Assembly (NCBI GenBank): GCA_001643675.2
Contig: LSRY02000044.1
Coordinates: 580,501 to 644,500 of the forward strand
DNA from: Monocercomonoides exilis
Lineage: Eukaryota > Preaxostyla > Oxymonadida > Polymastigidae
DNA: 64,000 nt
Direction of reading: 5' to 3'
The notes under the pieces were generated by a model. It made no database searches, was not told the DNA's origin, and was given only the letters and a program-made list of their open reading frames with translations. The position numbers and the translations under genes were made by a program. Shown here one piece after another: positions 45,328 to 59,300 of this stretch (the stretch's first letter is position 1; each line of letters starts with the position of its first letter).

Positions 45328-45853
45328 TTCTTTTTGATTTTATTTTTTTTCAATCGAAATGTTGGAATTAACAACTTGTCGCAAATTCTTTGATATCAAT
45401 CAAATGTTTTTCATAAAAACTATAAATGAACTTCTCTATCTTTTAATGATAACGTGCATTTGAAATGCCATTATAAGAAAGGATGTGAAATATTCTTTAA
45501 AAATCCTTTTGAAAATAGCTGCGAATCAGAAAATTATCCATATCCCGAAAAAATATGGGGCATTATATTTTGCTTCAGGCATTTTCATTGAAAAATTATG
45601 TGCTTTTCATTGACTTTTTGAGAACAAAAAATTTGGAAAAAATGGGTTTATTTATTGAAATTCGTGAAATGTTGGAAAACTTCATGTTTTAATTGCAATG
45701 ATGCCTGTTTATGGATATGAAAATCAAATTTATTTTGAAATTTAAGAAAGTGAAATAAAGTTTTGAAAAAATCAATTTTTTTGTGCTTTGTGCAAAAAAA
45801 GCTTGAAAGTCCATATTTTCCCCCATATGTGATTTCAAAAATTATCACCCATT
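45328..45853. mobile_element. Longer MITE with family A-type ends, about 525 bp
   Basis: It begins ATATGGGTGATTCTTTTTG and ends ATTATCACCCATTTAT. The interior is non-coding and unlike the 265-bp copies. Confidence 0.5.
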
Positions 45854-46513
45854 TATTATTATTTCAATAAAAGCTTTTGACAGAAAATAAAATTTTATCT
45901 TTTTCGAAATTAAAGAAAGATGTTTAAAGAAATGAGTTTTACAAAGTTTTTATATTAATCTCAAAAAAAGATTGAAATCCCATATTTTCCTCTTCATATT
46001 TCCCCAACTATCTCCAACTTCGATCAAATCAAAAACTTGTCATTATTTATTTGTTTCGATCTTGATAAATAACTATTCTAAAAAATGTCACTGTTTTTAT
46101 TTTTATTTCCTTTTTCAGAACACCAGAATAATCTGTTTATTTCCTCAAGAGTGCTTCTTTTTAATAAACAAACTTTCATGTATTGAACATAAACCCTATT
46201 TTCATTGAAAAACCTGAAAACAATCAAAAATTGAATATGCCATATTATCCAACTTTACAAATAATATCTTTAACAGAATTGAAAAATTTTGAATCATCAA
46301 TGCATTTGCTCTAAGTTCACATCCAGAAATGAAATTGATTCATTGTTATTTTCTTTTGAAAATAGCTCTCAAAGAAAGACGCAAGAAAAAAAAAAAAAAG
46401 ATAAAAATAAAATTAACTAGTTTATTAAAGAGCCTAATGAAAACAGACAAAATTATAAAATCATTCTTTAAGTTGAATTAAGCCACATTGGAAGCGAACC
46501 GTTCAGAATCAAA

Positions 46514-49500
46514 TTATCGTTTCCATTTCTTCTTCTTCTTTGCATTAACAAGTTCAATCTCTTCTTGTGACATTTTTAAGATATGAGAGATCACATTAAA
46601 CATCTGGAACTAAAAATTCAATAAATATTATTTAGCAAATGAGATAATCAAATATTCAAAAACAAATACGTTAAATCAAATTTTAAAAATATTCATTTAA
46701 AAGATAATTTTCATAAGCAATCCACAAAAGATTCACAAGGAAGTGGCAAACCTCCATCTCTTCGTCCAAAAGCATTTTCAGAATGAGATTTTTGAGATAC
46801 GTCACATCCACTCCTTCTCTTGACTGAGCCCTTTTCAGCTCTTTGTTCTCTTCATCCAGCGCTGCGTTGTGCGATGCTATGTAATTCAGTGCAGGCAGCA
46901 AAGAAGGATGCTCAATGAAAACGGAGGAGCCAAAAATTGATGACGGGATGTGCAGAGTGGCGATGACAGAAGCCAGTGCAGGTGTGATTGAAGGAGTTGT
47001 CAGCAAAGCAGGAGAAGAAGTGCGGAGTGCAGATGATGAAGACAAAGAAGCAACCATCGATTGCACTGAAGGCGAGGGAGAAAGGGAAGGAGAAGGTGAA
47101 GGGACTGCAGTGTCTGAGGTATGCTGAGATGAAATCACTGAAATGGATGAAGGAGATGTGGCAAGAGATGGAAGAGGAGGTGTGACAGGCGAAGAGAAAG
47201 AGGCTGCCAACGAGGAGGAAGAAGGAGGCTGGACAACAGGCAGCGATGCAAGCGAGAAAGATGGAATGGCGCTTTTAAGTGCAACTGTTGGCTGCCTGGC
47301 TGAATGAGTGTTGATTGGAGTCAGCGTCTTTGGAGTGGCCGACTCCAAATCGGAACGTGAAGGTACTTGATTAAGATTGAAGCCATTCAACGGAGTGGGC
47401 GGCTCTTCAGAAACAGAAACAGAAGAAGAAGAAGAAGAAGAAGAAGAGGCAGCAGGAGAGAAAAGAGGATGCGGTTGAAATGAGGAGCTGGAAGAAGACA
47501 AAGAAGACAAAGAAGACGGCGGAAGCGGAGATGATGTGAAAGAATGTGCCATTGGAGACGAAAGTGCACTGACTGAAGAAGGCAAGCGCTCAGATGAAGC
47601 AGAAGACGGTGCAGGAGACACCTCATTGGCAGTTGAATTAGACACATTTGACACACCTGGCGACTGGATTGACTGCATCGACGGCATCGGCGAGGAAAGC
47701 GAGGAAGGCGAGGCAGTCTTCAGTCTGCTCTGGATGAGCTCTCTTTCAGCGTCTGACAGCCTGTGCTTCAGCTGCGTGATGATGCTGTCCTTCTCCATCA
47801 GCATCGCCAGCGAGCGCGACCGAAGTGTCTTCATCTCGTTTTCGCACTTGCTGCGCTGCTCCTTCTGCGCCTGCTGCATCCCACTCACCCGCGACTCTGC
47901 CTCCTCTGCCGCCTGCTTCAGCACACTCTGCTCTTTCTCCAGCGCTTTCTTCTGCTCCAGCAGCTCTTCAATCAACACAGCACTGTCGTCCACATTCTGC
48001 TGCAGCTTTGCAATTTCAGCTTCTTTCGCTTCGATGCTCTCCTTCAGCTGGCTCATCGTCTCCGCTGCCTCTTTCTGTGCCTCTGCCAATCTCCTGGCAA
48101 GACTCTCGTTTTCAGTCTGAAGAGAATGCAGCAGAGGAGAAGGAGAAGGAGTAGTTGGAATGGACGAGGTAGAAGGAGACAGCTGACTCTCCGATGAAGA
48201 TGAACTGGGTGAAGAAGAAGAAGAAGGCGATGTGTTTGAAGATGAGGGAAGAAAAGAAGAAACAGGGCTGTTACCAGATGATGATTGCGTAGATGAATCA
48301 TCAACATTTGAAACAGCATTTGTGGAATTCAACGAGCTCATGACACTCAAAGAAGAAGAAGAAGAAGAAGAAGGAATTGAGGAAGAATAAGTCGGCAGTT
48401 CGGAGCTGCTGTTTGGAGTGATGTCTTTCACAGTAGACACGGTTCGTATTGCCATCCGCAGCGCTTCTGCTGCCCGCAGCTTGTACGAATCGAATTCGTC
48501 TCTCAACGTCTTCAGCTCTCCTTCTTTTTCTGTGATTTTCAGCGAAAACTCTCTTTTCTCCCGCTCAAATGTCTGTGTGAGGCGCGAAATGGCAGAGGAG
48601 AGGAGGAAAGTGTGGTGCGCATTCAGAGTGGGAGGGAAGGTAGAGAGGAAAGGCAGACGAGACGACAATGTCGAAGGGAGAGACGAATATGACTGCAATT
48701 TGAAGGAAGAAGAGGAAGAAGAGAATGAGGCATTGGTTAACAGATCAGATTCCAGTGACTTGCCATATGGATACTCATCCACAAACACAATCTCTGCCTC
48801 TCTCTTCTTCAGCTCCCGCTGCTTTTCATACGCACTTTCCACATTGCTCACCTTCACTTCATTTGTTTTTGTTGCTTTTTGTGCGGATTGTCCACTTTTA
48901 TTCTCCTTTCCATTTTTCTTGCTTTTATTCGATTTTTTTAAGCTTACTGCTTTGATTTTGCGTTTTGGCAACGAAACTCTTCTTTTTTTGCTCGAAAATT
49001 TTGGTTGTTTTTGATCATTTTGAATCTTTTCTTCGTTTGAATTTTTTGTGTTGGTGCTATCCAATTCAAGATCTTTGTCAGCATTTAGTTCAGTCGGCTT
49101 TTCTATTTCTTCATCCTCTCCTTCTGTTTCGTTTCGGTCTTCTTTTTCTTCATCATCATCATCTTCTTCTTCCTCCTCCTCATCCTCTTCTCCTTCCTCT
49201 TCATCTTCACTCAATGAAGAATCCACACTCTCACTCGATCCATTTTCATCGTCTTCATTCACTCCCAATCCAATGTGTATCTTTTTCTTTCTCTTCTGCA
49301 CCCCATCTTCGTCTTCTTCGTCTTCTTCCTTCGCTTCTGCCTGCAGCTGTGCAAGCTCTTTCGCTTTTATCTCAGCCAACCTTTCCACAACCATCTCTTC
49401 TGGCACCCAAATTCTATAAACATTCATATAACTTGAACTTTGCAGATTATTGTCATCAATTTTGATGTCTTTTCCTGTGCTCTTGTCTTCAAAAACAGAC

Positions 49501-50508
49501 GGAGAAGACGCTGGTGAAACAGATGGAGAAGCACCAAAAACCTGAAAAGACGACGAATATGGAGATAAATGCATGCTGCTTGATTCATCATTTGTGCTGT
49601 TCTTCTTGTCAATTTTTATCTCTACAAAATCCCATATCTGATGAAAAGTCGGAGTACGTTGGACCGCAAACGAAGAGTGGCTGTAGAATTCTCCTGACTG
49701 CAATTGAGATTCTCTATTGATGTTAGAATTAGGACTTAAAGAAGAATAGTTTGATTTGTTTCTGAATTCAATAGGAACTGCAACACGACATAATACATTC
49801 ACAGACAAAGCTTCATTAAGCCAGATTTCTTTCATAATCCGTTCTGGAACTCTCATGCAATTTTCCATTGCCGTAATATCTGATTGTATTTTTCTTGTTC
49901 CATGCTCCATTTCAAACATTCGTTTCTTCAAATTTTCAAGATCACGCCTTAATTTTTCGTTTTCAGCAATTTTCGTTTTGCACTCTTTGTCTTTGCTTTC
50001 AATGATTTTATTTTTTTCTATCAAAGCAGAATGAGCAGTCGATGCAAGCTTTTTTAATCGTGCATTTGTTGCTTTTATTTTTTCTAATTCTTGACTTTTT
50101 GCTTCAATGTCCGCATTCTTCTCATAATTTTCCGTTGAGTCTCTTTCATGCTCTTCATTAATTGAAATTTCTGCGCTCGAAGACTTTTCCACTTGCTCGC
50201 TCTTTGTCGAATAATCAGATGTTGGCGTTTCCTGTCTGCGAAAATATTCATCTTCCGATACTTCCTCTTGCCTTTGCGAATTGGATGAGTTTGGTAAATT
50301 TTCATCATTACTTACATTCGGGACGTCTTCTTCAGGAACTTTACAAAAATATAACATTTTCCAAAAGACAATCGTGAACAAATATAAACAAAATCATCAA
50401 CCAATTAAAAATTTTCTTTCACATTTTTCTCATAAAAATTAGCAAATTTATACCATTGTCTCTTGGTGGTAAGAACATTTCAGCTCCATGAGACTCTGTT
50501 TCACTCAT
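46514..50508 (-). CDS. GRIP-domain golgin-like coiled-coil protein, three exons
   Basis: Exons (minus): 50508-50454, 50338-46752, 46603-46514; 3,732 nt, 1,243 residues, in phase. It starts MSETESHGAEM. Coiled coils lie at about residues 90-190 and again around 560-640 and 780-930, separated by Ser-rich and acidic low-complexity linkers. The last about 50 residues form a GRIP-like domain, VDVTYLKNLILKMLLDEEME joined across the 148-bp intron to MFNVISHILKMSQEEIEL, followed by a basic KKKKKWKR end. In known golgins this domain binds Arl1-GTP and targets the protein to trans-Golgi membranes; that role here is inferred. Its start lies only 108 bp from the divergent giant gene, suggesting a shared promoter region. 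Confidence 0.8.
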
Positions 50509-50616
50509 CAATGATTTTTATAATATGACATCAGATCACAAGAAAAGAATTAAAAGCCTTTTTTCATAAATTAGCAACAACCTGTTGTTGAGACTTTTGA
50601 AAATTTATGAGAAATA
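50509..50616. promoter_or_regulatory. 108-bp divergent intergenic region
   Basis: It is the only spacer between the start codons of the golgin (minus) and the giant USP-like gene (plus), so it must contain both promoters or a bidirectional one. It is AT-rich; no element is recognised. Confidence 0.45.
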
Positions 50617-52118
50617 ATGATGCACACTGAAAGAACTGGTACAACAACTCAACTAGAAAGATTTCATTCTAGAAAAAAACACACGTTAACGTTAAAGGAA
50701 GAAATGAAGTTAACGAGCAAAATTTTAAGAAATGTCACCGCTCAACAATTTCCCCAGCATTTCATAGCACAGATATTTAGGAGAAAAGCTTCTTTAATTT
50801 TTTCTTATACGTGCAACGCGACAACACCACAAGAAGATTTATTAAAAGTTTTTAACTTTGTGAAGAAAATTTTGGCACTTGATGACTTATTAAAATTTAA
50901 AAACGACAGTTATTGCTTCAATGGATTATTCGAAATTCTTGTGAGTTTGACTTTATTTTGGAGAGAAGATACGAATCTGCCAAAAAGCCTGCTGTTTGAT
51001 TACCTTGAAAGCTCACTCCCAAGAAAATATTTGGAACAACTTCTATTTTTGCTACTGTATCACTTAAGTCATGTGCTCATACACATGCCTCATCAAACTG
51101 ATTTTTCATTTGAAACAACTTTATTGCATAATACATTTTCACTAATTTCATCTTTGACGAATCTTTCGTATCCACCTTTTGCTAAAATTATCAAAACTTT
51201 TGTGCGTGCGCATGCAATCGAGCTTACATCGATTTGTGCGTTGAATGCAAAGGCTGCACCTCAAACATCTGCCATTAATCATTTACTCCCTGAGCAGACA
51301 ATACTCTTCAAAGTTATAGGAAATCCAAGGAAACTGAATGACCCACTATTTACTTTTCCAAACCTTATGCAAGTCTCCCGCGCGTATGCGGAATCGACGG
51401 CGCACACGCTGAGCCAGTCGCTGAGCCTGCTGATGGGGGTTATCAACAGCCGGAACCACATCCAAAAGAAAGAGGCTATGCGGAGGAATCCGATGATGCA
51501 CACGTGGATGGAGGCGTTTGTGGAGAGCGGCGGGCTGAGCCGGCTGCTGTGTCTGTATTTGGGGAGCGACATGCCAAAGCAGCTGGAGGAGATCGACAAC
51601 GACTGCGCAGAAAGCACACGGATTGTTTTGGGGCAACTTGTGTGTGTGGTGGCGCATCTGCTGGTGAAGGAGATGTGTTCTCCATCAACTCTGCTGGGAG
51701 AACGTAGTACGACAGACGAGAAAACGAGCGAGAAAGGGAAGGAGGCGAAATGGAAGGGAGAGGCTCATACGAACTTGGCTTATTCTAATCGGTCTCCAAT
51801 GCAAAAGCAGATGAAACAAACAGAAATTGATTCATTTGCCGCCTCAATTGCTACAAGAAAGACTGATTTGAGCATTTCACTCGCCAACTTCCCAAAGAAT
51901 CCTGAGCCCATTCCGCAGATTCTGCCTCCTCCGCTTCCGCCCGACTTGTTCTTGCAGTCGCTTCTGATGTGCAACATTTATGTCTCTGTCACCTCTTATC
52001 CGCTGAAGGCACGCAGACACCTCTCCTTCAGCGACGAAGAGCTGAGCCTGCCAAATTTGCCTGATTCTCCCACAACTGCTCCTCCATACACTCCGACAAT
52101 AACATCACATACACCTCA

Positions 52119-52151
<33 letters not shown>

Positions 52152-53113
52152 TTCCTCTCCTTCATCTGCTTTCTCCAGCCCTCTCTTTTCCCCTTCCTCT
52201 CCTTCCTCTTCCTCTTCTCCTTCCCTCGACTCCACCTCTTCCCTCTCCTTCCTCCACCTGATGCCTGCGCAGGGTGTTGTTCTCCTCCTCTTCGCCCGCA
52301 CAATCCAGCTGATTGTCTATTTTGCTCTGAATGTCGCAATTTCTGTCCCTTTCTCTGTGGATGTGCAGGATCTGACTGATTCCTGCGACAGCATCGACAA
52401 CAACTCTGTGTCCGACTACTCTCCTTCACGTAAGCCTGCCTCTGATGGCGAGACAACAGCTGTCTTTGCCATCCCTCCTCCTCTTTCTCTTCGTTCTCTT
52501 CATTCTCCTTTTTCGCACACACATCACATGAAAGAATTCACAGTTGATCCCATTGAAGACATTGATTCCTTCTCTTCCTCTTTCTTCTCCTCATCATTTT
52601 TATGCCAACCAGATGTGTTTCAGCATCTTCTATCTGATCCACACACTTTTCTGAAATGTGCAAGCAGAATGTTTCTGAATGCACAAAGAGAAGAAGCAAA
52701 CAGACAAACACAACAAAATTCTGCTTCTTCTTCTTCTTCTTCTTCTACTTCTTCTTCTACTTCATCTTCATCTTCCTTCTCCTCTTCCTCTTCCTCTTCC
52801 TCTTCCTCTTCCTCTTCTTCTTATTCCACTTCTCCTACTCCTCCTTACAACAGTTATTTGATGGAAGATGATCAATACATGCTCTTCTCTTCTCATTCAC
52901 AAATGGAAGCTCAGCAAAACTTGTCTTCTTCTTCTTCTTTTTCTTCATCTTCATCTTCATCTTCTTCTTCTCTACTTGATATTTCTCATTTGTCCATCTC
53001 TAATGCCTTAGACATCATCAATGACCATTCCTTCTTCTCTTCTTTTTCTGCTATCTCTCCATCTTCTCTGTTCCAGTTCAAGAACTCACAACATTCACAT
53101 CCTTCTTCATTCA

Positions 53114-53144
<31 letters not shown>

Positions 53145-56100
53145 TTCTTCTTCTTCTCCTGCTGCTTCTTCTCTTTTGTTATCTGAAAAACGAACTCTTT
53201 CTTCTTCTCCTCTTCAACAGCCTTCTCCTTCTTCTCCTTCTAAACAATCTTCTCATTCAACAATATATCCATATCCTTCCTCATCTTCTTCTTCCTCTTC
53301 CTCTTCATCTCCGTTATCATCATCATCCTCATCAACAACCTCTTCTTCATCTTCCTCTTCTTCTTCTTCTTCCTCCTCCTCCTCTTCCTCTTTCTCCTCC
53401 CTCGATTCTTCTCTTTCCTCTTCCCCCCGCTTCCAACTCCACAACACAGCTATGAATCCTCAGCATGCTGTCTCTATGCTCTTCTCCCTTCTCTCCCACC
53501 TCACTCGCCTTTTCCCTTCTGTCGTGGCTCCTTTCCTGTATTCTTCTGGCTTTGCTCCTTATCTGCTGCTTTTGTCTTATTCGGCGTCGTTTTTGTCGAC
53601 TGAAGATGGCTTTGAAGAGAATGAGAAAGGAAAGAGAAGAGGAAGAAAGGGAGAAGAAGAGGAAGAGGAAGAAGAAGAAGAAGATGCTGTTAAAAAGGTG
53701 GAGGTGAAGGAGAAAGGGAGAAGAGATGCGAACGAAGAGATTGAGAAGATAAGGAAGGAGAACGAAAGAAGAGAAGGAAAAATCAGTTTGAAAGATAATG
53801 ATTCGACAAAAGATACGAAAAAAGAAGGGGAAAAAGATAAAAACGAGAAAGAGAAGGAAAAAGAATATGAAGATTGGGATGATATAGAAGAAGGAGAAGA
53901 CGAAGAAGATGAAGAAGAAGAAGAAATCTTTGAATTGGATGAAGGAAGAGCAGGCAATAGTTTTGATGAGTGTGTGATAGCTGGCAACAAAATGACTCAA
54001 AATAAAATGAATGCAGTTCCAATGAATGAGAAAGGAGTTGGAACAAAACTGTCTCCTTCCTTCACTCCATCCAATTTATATTCATCATCATCATCTTCTT
54101 CTTCTTCTTCCTCTTCTTTCTCCTCTTCTTCTTCCTCTTCTTCCGATGATGATGATATCAAACACAAAAATCCTTTCTCTTTCTCCTTCGACACCAACCT
54201 TTCTGAATGCATAAGAAATCTCAATGAAACCACTTCTGCTGCAACCAACTGGAATGTTCCTCTTTTCCCTCTCCAATTCAAAAGCTCTTCTTCTGTCCAA
54301 CGGTCTTATCTGGCTTTCATCTACACTGCTTCTACTGTCGATCTGACTGCGTTGGAAAAGAATTCTTTTGTTTCTCCTTTTGCTTATTCTTCTTCTTCTT
54401 CATCGCGCTCCTCCTCCTCCTCCTCTTCTTCTTCTCGCTCATCCAGCCATCATTCATTCCTCTCCAGCTATTTCATCGACTTCTTCAGCAACATCCTCCA
54501 ATCTCTTCTCCTTCTCCCTTTCACTTCCTCTTCTTTCTCTCCTTCTCTTTCCTCTTCTTCTCTTTCTTCTTCCTCCTCCTCCTCTTCTTCTTCTTCAGAC
54601 TCTTCTGATAGATTAGACAGATCTTCCAGTCGCCCTTCTTCTTCCACAAAGCTCTCCCTCGTCTCTTCTTCTCAAATTCTTTCTCCTCAACCTCTTCCTC
54701 CTCCTCTTTCCTCTTCCTCTTCCTCTTCTTCCCCTTCTTTCTCCTCTCCCTTTGCTGATGTGAAATCTTCCACCACAACAGAAGTGTCTCAATCTTCTTC
54801 TTCTTCTTCTTCTTCCTCCTCTTCTTCTGTTTCTTCTGCTCTTTCTCTTTCTTCTCGCTCTTCTCAAAGACAGAGCACGAAACAAGATCTTCATTCAACT
54901 CAATCAAATGCTGTTGATAGCGATGAAGTTAGCATTCATTCCACTTCTTCTTCTGTTTCTTCTTCCTCTTCCTCCTCTTCCTCTACCTCTTCATCATCAT
55001 CTTCTTCTTCCTTCTCTGCTGATCCTTCTCTTCTCTCCACTCTCATTTCTGGCTTGTGCATCTCATTGTCTGTTCTTGACACTCAAAAGGGAGAAGAAGA
55101 AGAAGAAGAAGAAGAAGAAGAAGAACTGAAAGTGCTAAAAGAAAGAGGAGAAAAAGAAGAAAACAGAAAATATTCAAATAAGCAGAAGAATTCAAATCAT
55201 TTGTCATTCACAAGTGATTCAGATACAACACACCATTCATCATCATCATCATCTTCTTCTTCCTCCTCCTCCTCACTCCAATCAAATACATTATTTTCTG
55301 CTATTCCTGCTTCTTCTTCTTCCTTCCCTTCTTTCTCATCTGTCCCCCTTTCTCCTTCTTCTTCTTCTGCTTCTTTGAATTCTTCTCTTCCAAATGTCAG
55401 CATTCCTTCTTCTTCATTTGCTGATTCATTAACTTATTCTTCTTCTTCTTCTTCCTCCTCTTCTTCTTCCTCTTCTTCCTCTTCTTCCTCCTTCCCCTCC
55501 TTCCCCTCCTTCACCACCACCATATCTTCTGCTTTCTTTTCTCCTCCTTCTTCTCCTGCCCCTTCTCTTCCTGCCTCTCTTGCGTTAGCCTCTTCTCATC
55601 TTCTGTCTCAGCCTGCTCCTGATTTGATGGTGAATCACAGTTGGAATGAAGAAGAAGAAGAAGTTAGAAGAGAAAGAAGAGAAAGAAGAGAAGAAGGAAA
55701 AGAAGAAGGAAGAGAAAGAGAAAGAGAAAGAGAAGAAGAAGCAAAAATTTATTCGAACAACAAAGATATTTCATCATCATCATCATCATCATCATCAACA
55801 TCTTCTTCTTCAGATGAATCTTCTCTTTCTTTTCATCACATTCTTTACAGAGAAAGACCTTCTCTTTTATTTGCCATGCTTCTTCGCTTGTTCCATTTGC
55901 TTCCTTCTTATCTTTCTTCTCGTTTGTGCCAAGTTAATCGATCTTCAAAAGAAGAGGAAGAGAACAGTGAGAATAAAAATAGCATGAAAACCAACATGGA
56001 TAACCAATTAACATCAACTGGTTTTTCAAATACAAACAATATAACAACAACAACAACATCATCATCATCATCTTCTTCCTCCTCCTCATCATTATCCTCA

Positions 56101-56316
56101 TCATCATCTTCTTCACAGTCAAGTGAAAACATACAACCATTTTTGAGTATAAACAGAGATGTTTCTGATATTCTGTATACAAATCTGTCAACTTTGACAT
56201 TAACTTCATCATCACAATCAACTTCGCAATCATCACATCCTCCTCCTCCTCCTCCTCCTCCATCTTCTTCTTCTTCTTCTTCATCGTCTTCATCGTCAAC
56301 ACCTTCTTCTGGTTAT

Positions 56317-56351
<35 letters not shown>

Positions 56352-59300
56352 TTCTTCTTCTTCAACACCTTCCTTTTCATCAACTTCTCCAACAACATCA
56401 AATGAAGACAATATTTCCCCCTTCCCTCTACTTTCCTCTTCTTCTCCCTTCTTCCTCTTCTCACCTCTCCTCCACACACCTTCTCATTCATCTGCCTTGC
56501 TTTCTCTTTCCATCATGTTGTCTTCTTCTCTTTCTCCTCTTTCTCCTCTTTCTCTTATTTCTTCTTTGCCCCCTCAGCTTCTGAAGCAGGAGACAGAACG
56601 GATGGCATTGATTGTCGGAGGAAACGATGGATTTCTGAGCATTTTGAAGGAGAAAAGGAAAAATGACAAAATAAAAGGAGAGAAAATAGAAAAAGAGAAA
56701 GAAGAGAAGGAGAAAAAGAAAGAAGAGAAAGAGAAAATGAATGAAGAAGAGGAAGAAGAAGAACAAGAAAATGTTATTGATCAAGTTCCATTTACGCTCA
56801 ACATGATAGAATTCATTCTTAATTCACTTCTTTTGCCCACTTCTTCTCATCCTCCTTCTTTCTCTCGCTCTCTTCTTTCTCTTTCTCTTTCTCTTTCTCT
56901 TTCTCAATCTTTTCCAAAGAATTCAACAAATACATTGAATCAATCTCTAATTGATCTTCTTTCTCTTTCTCCTGTTCTTTCTCCTCCTTCCCCTTTTCTT
57001 TGTGTTAAAGACACAAACCTTCGCTTCTATCTGTTTTCTTTGCTTTCTTCTTTCTCCTCTGCTTCTCCTCTTTGCAGCTATTTCATTGCAAACAGAGTGA
57101 AATCAGCTGTTTCTGAGTTCAATTCATTCACTTTCGTTGATTTGTTGGGATTTAAACAGAACAACACTCAATTGAATAACAATGAAGGAGCATTAGAAAC
57201 AAAGAGGAACACACAAATTACTTCAGCATCTGCTTCATCTGCTCAGCAATCATTGAATTCTTCTTCTCTTTCTTCTTCTCCTCTTTCTTCTGCTTCTTCT
57301 GCTTCCACTCCTCATCTGTTGGAACAAGAACACACTCTTTCTCTTTCTGCTAATTCAACTGCTTCTTCAGCTTCAGCTTCGTCTTCATCGCTTCGAATAG
57401 TAAATTCAAATAGTAACACAGCAATTTTATCTTCAATCTCTTCACCAAATTCAACCTCATCTTCAAATAACCTTCTTTCTCCTCTTTGTTTTCTTCCTTC
57501 TCTTTCTCTTCTCTCTCTCTCTTCCCATCCTTCCTCTCTTATTCTCTCTTCTTCTCTCCTCCCCCGTCTCTCTCTGAACATTCCCCATCTGATTTCACTG
57601 CCTTCCAAGCAAAGTTCATTGGGCGCTGTTCTCATTCAGCTCTTCAGCCACATCCAGTTCAGAATGACATTAGCTGTGTGGGAAGGAGAAGGTGGATGGA
57701 AGAGAATTCGAAAAGAGGAGAAAGAAGGAAGAGAAGGAAGAGAAGAAGAAGAGGTTGATGGGTTGATGACAGATGCATGTGCAAGCAGTGATGAATCAGA
57801 AGAGGAAGAGGAAGAAGAAAGGGGAAATTTGGGAGGCAAAAGAGAAGGAGAGAAGAAAGGGAAAGGGAAGGAGAGGAAGAGGGATGTGGTAGAGATATAC
57901 AGAAGATTCATTGTTGGAGGTGATGATGAAGACGAAGAAGAAGAAGAGGAGGAAGAGGAAGAGGAAGAAGAAGGTTATGAAGATGACAATGGAAATTGTG
58001 TTGATGAGACAACGAGGAAGTTAATGAGAGAACAAAGAGCAGAGAAGAGGAAGAGGAACAAGAAGAATGGCAACCGAAAAGGGAAGAGAACTGAAGAAGA
58101 GGAAGAGGAAGAGGAAGAGGAGAGAAAGAAAAAGCCATCGAAGAAGGTGATGGCAGATGTGAAGTTGATGCATTCACTGAGGGAGTTGTTTGTGCTGATG
58201 CAGGAAGGAGTCAGTGAAGAAGGGGACGGAATGAACAACTTGCAGAACAAAGATGGAATGTTGGTTGAAGAGCTGGAGGAAGAGATGAGTGGAAGTGAAG
58301 AAGAAGAAGAAGAAGAAGAAGAAGAATTTGAAAAGATTGTGAAGGATGCTGAGAAGGAGAATGTTGATAAGATTAGCTCGAAATGTGGAGAAAAGGAAGA
58401 ATTAAACACGGACAAAAAGGAAGAAGCAAAAGACAGCACAAAAAAGGAATTGAACGAGGAAGAAGGAGAAGAACGTGAAATGGATTCATTGAAGCAACCA
58501 GCAGAAAACGAACAAGGAAATACACTCACAAACAGACAGGCAGATGAAAATGATTCAAATGATACAAATGAAGGTGTTCATAATAACAATGCTCAGAATC
58601 AATCAGATGGCAAAGCTGAGACAACTTCTGCCAATTCTGATTTGGCTGCTTCAACAAACAATGAAGAGAACAACAACACATCTTCTGATGTCCAATCTTC
58701 ACAGACATCTTCATCTTCAACTTCATCTTCGTCTTCTCCTTCTCCTTCTTCTCCTTCTGCAGAAGAAGATTTGAAGCGATCACAAACTCTGTTCCCTCCG
58801 CCACCCCCACCACATTCTCTTACGCGTTCCCAGACACTCACGTCCTCATGCAGTTCAAGACAAACAAACAGCACATCAGAAAAGATGGATTCAAATACTC
58901 AAAATGTTGATATTAATAATAATAATAAAATCGCTGTCCAATCAGAAGTATCTGCCGTTCCTTCCATTCTCGAGGCAAGTTGTAAAGCACCTCAAACACA
59001 CACACAAACAGAAGCACATCCACAAAACAACAACAATTTGACAGGCCTGTCAAATTCACAAATGTCAACTGCGATGTCTTCATCTTCTTCCTCTCTTTCT
59101 TCCTCTTCTTCTGATCTGTCTGATTCAACTGCTTCTGCTGCCTCATTAAAATCTTCTCTTTCACTCAGCACTTCTTCCATCTCTGACAACAACGCCTCTG
59201 CCCGTTCAATGAATCTTTCATCGCCTCTTCAGAATTCTCCTTCCACAACAAGAACACGCAACACACCACCACCACCACCACCACCACCTCCTCCTCCTTC

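Larger units (their letters stand above)
44328..46513. other. MITE-rich AT spacer
   Basis: About 2.2 kb without a supported gene. It holds two family A-type elements (listed separately) and scattered short open frames without domains. Confidence 0.5.

Noticed and set aside
46915-50377. Plus-strand frames across the golgin gene
   Set aside because: Shadows of the coiled-coil and Ser-rich coding strand; the GRIP end and exon phasing fix the minus strand.
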